Source: Aphidius gifuensis
Lineage: Eukaryota > Arthropoda > Insecta > Hymenoptera > Braconidae
DNA: 64,000 bases
NCBI RefSeq assembly: GCF_014905175.1
Contig: NC_057793.1
Span: 13,914,369 to 13,978,368 of the forward strand
Direction of reading: 5' to 3'
Part shown: positions 23,806 to 33,900 of the stretch, in pieces
How the letters are laid out: every line of letters begins with the position of its first letter
How positions within the stretch are numbered: position 1 is the stretch's first letter
Made by a program: the position numbers and the translations under genes
The notes under the pieces: generated by a model
What the model was told of the DNA's origin: nothing
Seen by the model: only the letters and a program-made list of their open reading frames with translations
The model's database searches: none

Positions 23806-24610
23806 CTTGATAGTATTCTTGTCAAAATCTCATCAGAATTCCTTTTTCAGGATATGCTCAGGTTTCCTGGTCTTTTTCTGAACAGGAAAACTGAGTGAAA
23901 AAAGTCAATTTATTAGATTCATTCATCCTGATAATATTCTGATCAGAATCTTATCAGAATTCCCTACTCCGAATACGTTAAGGTTTCCTGTTCCTTTTTT
24001 GAACAAGAAAACTAAGTAAAAAAGTCAATTTATTTGATATATTTATCCTGATAATATTCTGATCAGAATTCCCTACTCCGAATACGTTAAGGTTTCTTGT
24101 TCCTTTTTTGAACAGGAAAACTAAGTAAAAAAGTCAATTTATTTGATATATTTATCCTGACAGTATTCTGATCAGGACGCCTTATTCAGGATATGCTTAG
24201 GTTTCCTGTTCCTTTTCTGAACAGGAAAACTGTGTAAAAAAAGTTAATTTATTAGATATATTTATCCTGACAGTGTTCTGGTCAGAACCTGATCAGGAAA
24301 CTTTATTCAGGATATGCTCAGGTTTCCTGTTCCTTTTCCGAACAGGAAAACTAAATGGAAAAAATCAGATTTTTTTTATTCATTCATCCTGATAGTATTC
24401 TAGTCAGAATCTGATCAGGGAGCCTTATTCAGAAGACGTTAAGGTTTTCTGTTCCTTTTCTGAACACGATTGAATAAGTTCACCTGACTTAAGAAAATCT
24501 TCAGGTATCCTGACCAGATTCGAGCCAGAAATGAGTCAGGTTTCCTGAATAAGGAATTTCCTATCAGGTTCTCAGGTCAAATAGGGCATCCTGAAAATTT
24601 TTCCACTCGG
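23806..24610. repeat. Minisatellite, word CCTGATCAGG
   Basis: Six units anchored on GGTTTCCTGTTCC..TTTTCTGAACAGG start at 23861, 23982, 24091, 24200, 24321 and 24443, with periods of 109 or 121-122 bp (a 12-bp indel). After them more CCTGA/TCAGG words run to a terminus TTTTTCCACTCGGGTTA, the inverted form of the ACCCGAGTAGAAA start at 5129. Confidence 0.75.
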
Positions 24611-24981
24611 GTTATAAAGAATTGTGATGACACTATGATTCATTTTATAATCTAATCGCCGACGATTTCAATGATTCACATTTGATTGAAAATATTAGTG
24701 ATTTCATATATAACATTATTAGTAGTATATACATATATACTGAATTTTACCATAGTGTATATATGTATACGATAGCTCTTACTATTTTTGCTGTAGATTT
24801 TTCTCTGTGTATTCAATAAATCGTAGCACCATAGGCACTTTCATAGATTCAAATATTTGTACAATTCTGGGACTTATAATCAATTTTAAATTGGAAATCA
24901 TTATGAACTACATGTTATTAAAAATATGGTATTAATTATTTAAGTGTATTCTATTAAAATTAGTAAAATATTCAAACTTAC

Positions 24982-27900
24982 CGGTATCGATTTCTTGAAT
25001 TTCAGTTGGATCAGGAAGGGGATTATCGTAAAGTCTTAGATAAACCTCCATTGCACATTTAGCTGCTTTGAAGTAAAATGGATGAGAGCGAAGTATGTCT
25101 TCTAACCGTAGTAATCCAACATATGAGCGAAGAGTCATTTTTCTCATACAATACGTATGGAAATCAAACTGATCTTCAATAATTTCAGAAAAGTGCTAAA
25201 AGCATAAATTAAAAGTTAATTAAAAATAAAAGAACAAAAATTGGCGAAAAAAAAAAAAAAAATTTTTTTTTTTTTATAATTATTTGAAATTTTAAATAAA
25301 TAAATTTATAAACAAATTAGTTAATTATCACGTATTAATTTTTTTTTTATTAACAATTATTTAGACAAACAAAAGAAATAGAAATATGAAAAAAAATTTT
25401 TTTTTTTTTTAATTCTCGCGACGCGTATCGGCTATGGGGGGAAAGGGGGGGGGGGGCTCTAATCGCGTAAATGAGAGATATGAAAAAAAAGGCTCCCGAT
25501 GTAAGGAAAATTTTGATAATATTATTTTTTTTTATTTTGATTTGAAAAACAGTGATTAATTATTTATCCCGGAAAATTTTTTTTTTTTTTTTAATTCTCG
25601 CGTCGCGTATCGGTTTTGGGGGAGGAAAGAGTGGCTCTAATCGCGAAAATGATAGACGTAAAAAAAAAAGGCCCTCGATATAAGGAAAATTTTGATATTA
25701 TTATTTTTTTTTTATTTTAATTTGAAAAAAAGTTATTAATTATTTATCCCGGATAAAAATTTTTTTTTTTTTAATTCTCGCGACGCGTATCGGCTACCCA
25801 GGTAGGAGTTCTCGGGCTTGAACAACTGTGCCAGGCTTGTGCGAGGGTCGTGTATCGAGCCTGGGGAGCACAGGCTTGACACAAGCTTGTGCCCATTGTT
25901 TTCTCCGGCCTTACACGAGCCTCGTTAACACAGGCTTGACACAAGACTGTCCCCGTTGTCTTTAACCGGCCTCACACAGGCCTCAATAATTCAAGCCGGT
26001 GTCAAGCCTGTGTTTTTTGTTTTCCCCGGCCTCACACGAGCCTCGTTAACACAGGCTTGACACAAGACTGTCCCCGTTGTTTTCAACCGGCCTCACACAG
26101 GCCTCAATAATTCAAGCCGGTGTCAAGCCTGTGTTTTTTGTTTTCCCCGGCCTCACACGAGCCTTGTTAACACAGGCTTGACACAAGACTGTCCCCGTTG
26201 TTTTCAACCGGCCTCACACAGGCCTCAATAATTCAAGCCGGTGTCAAGCCTGTGTTTTTTGTTTTCCCCGGCCTCACACGAGCCTTGTTAACACAGGCTT
26301 GACACAAGACTGTCCCCGTTGTTTTCAACCGGCCTCACACAGGCTTCAATAGTCCAAGCCGGTGTCAAGCCTGTTTTTTTTGTTTTCCCCGGCCTCACAC
26401 GAGCCTTGTGTCAAGCCCGTTTTACCAAGCCTCACACGGGACTTGACTTGTGCATATATTCAATTAAAAAAAAAAAATTAATTAATTAGATCTATAAATT
26501 GTGAATAGACATTTTAAATAAAAATTATTAGGTTTTGACTATCGTGCCAGGCTTTTACAAGGACTGTGTATTGACTCTCGAATAAATTCATCCATATAAA
26601 AAATTTTGACTGACTCTTTCATGAATCCCCCGTGGTCGACTTGATAGAGCATTGGAGTTCCACGTGAGAGACCTAGGATCGATCCCCCGTTACGCCGTTT
26701 ATTTTCGTTCATATAATCATCGTTAATTCAAATTGTATCGCGTAAAAAATAATAATGTCAAATTAATAAATTAATAATAATTGTTTATTTATATTTTTTT
26801 ATAATTTTTTTTGCAAGCCGGTGTCAAGCCTGGGAACACAAGACTGTGTCAAGCCTGGGAACACAAGCCTGTGCCAAGCCTGATACACTAGTCCGACACC
26901 AGTAAATACATCGTGAACATTCCAGACTTGACACAGGCTTGTGTCACAGGCCTGACACAGGCCCGAGAGCCGGGTAATCAGGCTTGTCCCAGGCTTGTGC
27001 CCGTCGTCACTTCCTACCTGGGTATGGGAGGGAAAGGGTGGCTACTTTTAAACCTATTTATTTTGAATAAACAGACCAAACTATAAAAATAAATACATAA
27101 ATTTATACAAGTAATTAATAATTTATGATTTAACGATTCGTTAAGTTTACTTTGCAGAATAATTAATTTATATTCTTCTAATTCATAAGTTATAACAAAT
27201 TAACTATTTTATTTTATTTTATTTGACTGTATAGCCCGTATTTTTTTTTTAGAAATTGTTGCAAAAAAAAAATAATAATATCAAAATTTTCCTTACATCG
27301 GGAGCCTTCTTTTTCATATCTATCATTTTCGCGATTAGAGTCACCCTTTCCCTCCCATAGCCGATACGCGTCGCGAGAATTAAAGAAAAAAAAAAAAAAA
27401 TTTCAGTTTCAAGTTCAGACGTTGCCCCTGAGTTCGTTCCCAAGCCGGATTAAGGCCAAAAGAAAATCCGAGTTCGTTCCCGGGGGCGGTACTATTGCAG
27501 CCGAGTTCGTTCTTATCGCAAATTCCCCTATTTTAAAAAACTAAATTGTGGCAAAGTAAAGGGGAAACGGTAGGGGAAACGATTGGAACGAACTTGGATT
27601 TCTTTTCGGGAACGAACTCGGATGAACGGGCCCCGCCCTCCAAAACTAATCTGGGCATTACGGGGAAGTCGGAACGAACTCGGCAATTGCCCCTGAGAAA
27701 ATAATATTTTTACAGTAAATTAATAATATTAATCTTGTTTTTGACGCAAAATAAATTTAAAAAAATGACCGGTCACGTTAGGTTGATTCTGAATAATTGA
27801 ATTTCTGATAGATTTTTTTTTTTGTTTTTTTTTTTAAATGAAATAATTATCTATCTTGTAAATTTTTTTCAATTTTTCTGACGTGGATGTTTTTGCGATA

Positions 27901-30900
27901 ATGGGTGTCAAAGTTGACAACTTTTACACACGAGAATAGGCCATAGTTTACATTTTTATCTTTAGCTAGTTCGCTGTCTGATAGACATCTTTCAAATTAC
28001 GATCAAATTGAAGTCTTTAAAAAGACGAATCTACTCAAAAAATTTTAAATTTTTTCTGACGTGGATTTTAAAAAATAAATAACTTTGAAATATTAAAACT
28101 TTGCTAGATGCGCGGCACACAGGCATGAACACAAGCATGGTTTTGGTGTACGACGTAAGCTTTGTTTGCTAATGTGTTGCCGCGCACACACATACTACTA
28201 AAGGACTTGGTTTTTTCATCAGTGGCGCTACAAAAATTTCTGGACACGGGAATAAAAAATAGCGTTATTAATATACGGGCCCTTCGTGGCATAAATATTG
28301 GTTCGGTAATGCGACTGGGAATGAACCTTAAGGTACATTCTTAGCTAGATTTTGTGAGCGTGTCCTAAATAAAATCCTATGCTTTTTACATTGAAGATTT
28401 TGTCATACCAACCCCAAAAAACCAAAACTTTGAACTTTCCGTGATCATTTTTTTTACGTTAACCATTTATTTTTTCCATAATTAATCAATGTTATGCAGT
28501 ATATTTCAATAAAAATCAATTGAGGGTCCGGATGCAATAACGACCTGCACGCTCGAAAAACGGTAGAAGTATTGTCCAATGGCTTGGATAATTCTTAATT
28601 TTCAAAGTCGTCAAAAAAAAAATTAAAAAATATAGGCATGTAGGAAAAGTTAAAAGAAAAATATATTGCTTTTATGGTTTTTTTTTTTTTTTAATTATTT
28701 TAATTGAAAAAAATTAATTAAGAAAATTATTCCATCTCTGATTTTTTTCATTTTTCAATAATAATACGAGTATATCTCTTTTGTTGATCAATAAAAACTC
28801 TTGAAATTTTACATATATATGGGGCATTCCAAGTCAAATCACCGAGTCATCGGCCTGACCCCTACCGATTCACTTGGAAATTTTTTTCTAGGTGTATTTT
28901 GGACCAAAAAACGACCTTATTTTTTTTCAATTTTTTTCCACCATTTTTACACCATAAAATAATTTTTTTTTCCTACTATCGAGTATTTCTCAAATTAGAC
29001 CAGGTTTAAAATTCTGAAATTTTTCACATATCATCTCGAGGTAAAAGCAAGTCACCCATAAAAATTTGGGAATGGGCCGAGAATAATTACTAATTTTTTT
29101 ATAACTGATTAAAAAAAAATTTTTTTACGAATTTTAAAAATAGAAAAATTTAATAATGGTTTCTTATAGAGAAATCAAAAATAAAAATAAATCATATCTT
29201 GATGAATTTTGTTTTTCCCTATATTTAAGGATGGAAAGATAGAAAAACTGCGATGCTTAAAATTCAATTTTTGAAGCTTTTACCCTCGAAATATGGAAAG
29301 AACCAAAATTTGCCCAGATATCATTTATTTTTATTTTTGATTTCTCTACAAGAAACCATTATTAGATTATTCTAAAATTAGATTATTTTAAAATTCGTAA
29401 AAAAATTTTTTTTTAATCAGTTATAAAAAAATTAGTAATTATTCTCGGCTCATTCCCAAATTTTTATGGGTGACTTGTTTTTACCTCGAGATGATATGTG
29501 AAAAATTTCAGAATTTTAAACCTGGTCTGAGAAACTCGATAGTAGGAAAAAAATTATTATGGTGTATTGGTAAAAAAAATTGAAAAAAAATAAGGTCGTT
29601 TTTTGGTCCAAAATACACCTAGAAAAAAATTTCCAAGTGAATCGGTAGGGGTCAGGCCGATGACTCGGTGATTTGACCTGGAATGCCCCATATATATTTA
29701 TTAACAAAGAATAATGAAAAAAAAAATTTTTAGAAAATAATGATATTATTTATTTATATTATTTATTTAATTTGTGTCAATAGAAAATTGAATCTTCTTA
29801 TCTTTGACTCAACCGTTTAGCGAAGAAATTTGAAAATTTTAATAACTTCCAGCGTAAAAAATGTTTATTTATATATGTAGAATATATTTCTAAAATTTTA
29901 AAAATTTAAATTAATAATTAAAAAAGTTATTGAGTTAACAACAATAGAGCGCGCTCACGTTTGACACGCATATCGAAAGTTCTAATATGGGTGATGGCAA
30001 GTTGCTGTTTTGTTGCGCGCGTAATAATTAATGCGACCGCGCTCCATTGTTATTGGAGCGCGGTCGCATTACAACAATGGAGCGCGGTCCGTTGATGCAT
30101 CCGGACCCTCAATTATATATTGATAAAAACAATTATTCTATAATATTTATTCATTACAATATTGCGCACAAAAATTTTTTTTTGTTAATATGCATCACTA
30201 TCAAGTTTTTTATTTGTATCCAATTAATATTAATATTCATTATCAATCTCAATTTTATGTAGTTAATAAAAATATTTTTAATAATATTTCCATAAATACT
30301 TGCATTTATGATGCCCCATTATTTTGTAATCAAGTTTATTTTCTGCAAGTTTAAATTTTCCCACTTTTTCAATATTATGGCTGTTTATTAGAAAATCAGT
30401 AAAAAACAAGTTTTTACCACATATTTTTAATTAATACTCAAAAATTAGTACTATAACCCCATATGAACCAGATATTAAAAAATTCCTTATTATTTTTACT
30501 ATTAGCTATCAGTTTTTCAATAAAATCTTATATTTATAAATGTCATTTAGTTATGATCAAAGAAATTTCAAACATCCCCTTCCATAAGAGCCCATGTTTA
30601 ACCTCTCTAAAATTAGCCAACTTTAATTAATTATTATAAAAAAAAAAGGTCTACACGGAAAAAAATTTTTAGCTGCAGCAACGAGCTGGATAGCTGTCTC
30701 TCCTATCCACGGCTAACTAACCTTTGGATAGTTAGCAGAGGATTGTTATTTTGGCAATCCACATTTGACAGGTTACTATTCTTGTGAAAACAGCGTGCCT
30801 ACTCGTTACATTAGCTACACTTTGGATAGCTGTGGTAGCTATCCAAAGCCTGACAAGCTGGTATCGCTGTAGTAGCTATTTAGGATTGCGTATATGCATA

Positions 30901-33900
30901 ACTATAAGTATATAGACATACGAAGTACAAACAATATATTAATGTACATTTACTAATTTTTAAAATTATTATCTAATTAATTTTATACTAAATTTGATGC
31001 ACTAAATAAACGCCAACTTGAATACAAAATCTTATGCTAAATTTTTAATAACTATATGGATTATTTTAGTCATTGTTAATAATAATTTGGTGGATCTGTC
31101 AAAAAAGAGAGGTTATGAACACAACAGCTGTTGACATTGAGATTATGTCGAATCTGACGAGTTGGTTAGCCACGCTAGCTATCCAGTCGGCTGGAATAAC
31201 TAACCGATTGTCTTTTTAATATATCGGGCTTGATTATTAAATCAACTATCCTTTTTTAACTATCCAAACGCCTCGTGACTGCAGCTAAAAATTTTTTTCC
31301 GTGTATAACATAATATATTATTTCACGAAAAGATTTATCAATATTTCAATTACATACTGTATAAATTTAAAGAAATTCTTATATTCGGATGGAGCTGAAA
31401 CTAGCGCCCGACAGTTCCGCGCCCACTTATAGTTAGCGAAATAGAGTATAGACTATACAAATGAGAAGCGCGTGGATTTTTTTTTTTGTTTATGCTGCTG
31501 TCTTGGCCAAGGGAAATTGTTTAAAAAAAATTTATATACATCATTATTTAGAGGATAAAAAAAGCTACAAGAAAACCACCATAAACTTGGGGATCTAAGA
31601 TTTATTATGGTGGAAATGAACCGCGCGCCCAGAAAATATTTTGTTATTTTTTTAAATTTTATTTTTACGATTTTCTGGGCGCGCGGTCTATTTCCACCAT
31701 ATGAATCTTAGATCCCCATGTTTATGGTGGTTTTCTTGTAGCTTTTTCTATTCTCTAAATAATAGTATATATAAATTTTTTTTAAACAGTTTCCCTTGGC
31801 AAAGACAACGCCATAAACAAAAAAAAAAAACGAAAAAATAATCAAAGTAACCAAGTTATTTATTTATTTTTTTTGTTTATGGTGCTGTCTTGGCCGAGGG
31901 AATTTGTTTTTTTTAAAAAAAACAAATTCCCTCGGCCAAGACAATACCATAAACAAAAAAGAAAATTTATAATGTCGTTGTCTTTGCCAAGGGAAACTGT
32001 TTAAAAAAAATTTATATATACTATTATTTAGAGAATAGAAAAAGCTACAAGAAAACCACCATAAACATGGGGATCTAAGATTCATATGGTGGAAATAGAC
32101 CGCGCGCCCAGAAAATCGTAAAAATAAAATTTAAAAAAATAACAAAATATTTTCTGGGCGCGCGGTCTATTTCCACCATATGAATCTTAGATCCCCATGT
32201 TTATGGTGGTTTTCTTGTAGCTTGATTTATTCTCTGAATAATGGTATATATAAATTTTTTTTAAACAATTTCTCTTGGCCAAGACAGCAGCATTAACAAA
32301 AAAAAAAAATCCACGCGCTTCTCATTTGTATAGTCTATACTCTATTTCGCTAACTATAAGTGGGCGCGGAACTGTCGGGCGCTAGTTTCAGCTCCTTCCA
32401 ATTATATTCGGAAGGTAGCTAAGAATGTACCTTAAGGAGGTTATACACAAATTCATTGCGGGTGTTGCGGGGCGCTTCTGACGTCACAGTCTCAAGTGAA
32501 ACTTGGCTACACTGTAAAATAATAAAGTGTAAAGCGCCTGCGCCCCATATACAATATATGGGATTGCGGGTATGTGTGTGTGTTTGAACATGCCATACGT
32601 TGCCACATCTAATTTTTGTCAAGTTTATAATTAATTTCTCATTAATTGACCGATCAACATATGAAAATTTTTCGAGCAATTAATAAAACTCGGTTTCTAG
32701 TATATGTGTGATTTTTTTCAAGACTTTTTCATCATTTTTTCTATCCGAAAAAAATGGTTGAAATCTCCATAAGAGCCAATGTTAAATATTATTTTCAATA
32801 ATTAATTACAAAAAATTTAACCGATCAACATAAGAAAATAATTATACCGTTGTAGTCAGAATGAAAAGATCTACTTGTATACAAAATTTCAGAACATTCT
32901 CATTATATTTTTTAAAAAAAGAGTAATTTGTGTATAACCTCCTTAACAACATTTTTCTAAAATATATGTTTCAACATCATAATACAGTTGCTGATGTTAG
33001 CGATGTTCAAATAGTTAAAAAGAAAGATTACATTCATTACTTATTGTTATTAAAAATTGAAAAAAAATTTGTTTTGTTGAAAAAAAATTATTTGTAATAA
33101 AAAAAAAAAGTGTCCATTTTGCCCCGAGTGTCCATTTTACCCTCCCGAAGTTAGTTTGGGAGAAGGGGACACGACATCAAATGTTTTTAAGGAAGAGTAG
33201 GGGAAGGCTTATTCCCTTTGCTAAAAACTAACTTTGGTAAATTAGGTGTATTATTTCACGGCGGATTTTCTGGCGGATTTCCACCTCTAATGATCCCTCT
33301 CTACTTTTTTTCTCTTTCTTCTTGGGACAACAGAAATTTTATTCGAAAAAAAAATTGGTATACTGAATTGGTAAAATGATGCATTACTATGACAACTATT
33401 TGTTCTATTAAGTTCAAAAACTATCTTTTAGTTGCAGTTTTTGTGGGTTATAACTTAAGAAAGACAGAAAAACAACTAAGACATCAAACTTACTCGGTCA
33501 ACTTCGTGGCATTTTTTCAATGCTTCACCATACTTCCCAAGACGTTGATAAGCGTTTGCAGCTTCGGTTTGTATCCACATACACTGCATTTCATTCAAAC
33601 TTTCCATAGCAGGTACACCTTCTCTCGTGAATTTACCACATGTCTCTTCAGCTTCTTTAATTAAATTTGCTCGAAGCATGTACTTGGCACATTTTGAATT
33701 AATATAACGATCAGCAGTATCAAGTCCCTGTGCCTCATCAAGCCACTTAAATGCATCTTGGGGATTACCACCATGTTTATAAATACGACCTTTGGTAACA
33801 AAAAGCTCTATGAGAGTCGGTGTGTGTGCTAAAGCAGCATCAATCTCAGTTAAAGCTTTTTCAGTCATTCCAAGATAATCAAAATGTTGAGCCAAATAAT

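Larger units (their letters stand above)
28332..32431. mobile_element. TTAA-bounded element with nested insertions
   Basis: Inverted ends GGTACATTCTTAGCTA are enclosed by TTAA at 28328-28331 and 32432-32435. The left TTAA is shared with the preceding MITE and the right TTAA with the following one. Most of the 4.1 kb consists of later insertions (28520-30112, 30652-31305, 31391-32395). The CCATAAGAGCCCATGTTTAAC phrase at about 30583 marks the same TTAA family as 12220-12687. Confidence 0.7.
25196..33493 (-). other. NAA15 intron 6 (8.3 kb), repeat-filled
   Basis: It is bounded by a CGA|GTAAGT donor and a TTTTAG|CAC acceptor, both in phase 0. The other introns read in this gene are about 80-280 bp, so this one has grown by insertion of the elements listed below. 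Confidence 0.85.

Noticed and set aside
33389..33664. Plus-strand ORF of 91 codons
   Set aside because: Antisense shadow of NAA15 exon 6.
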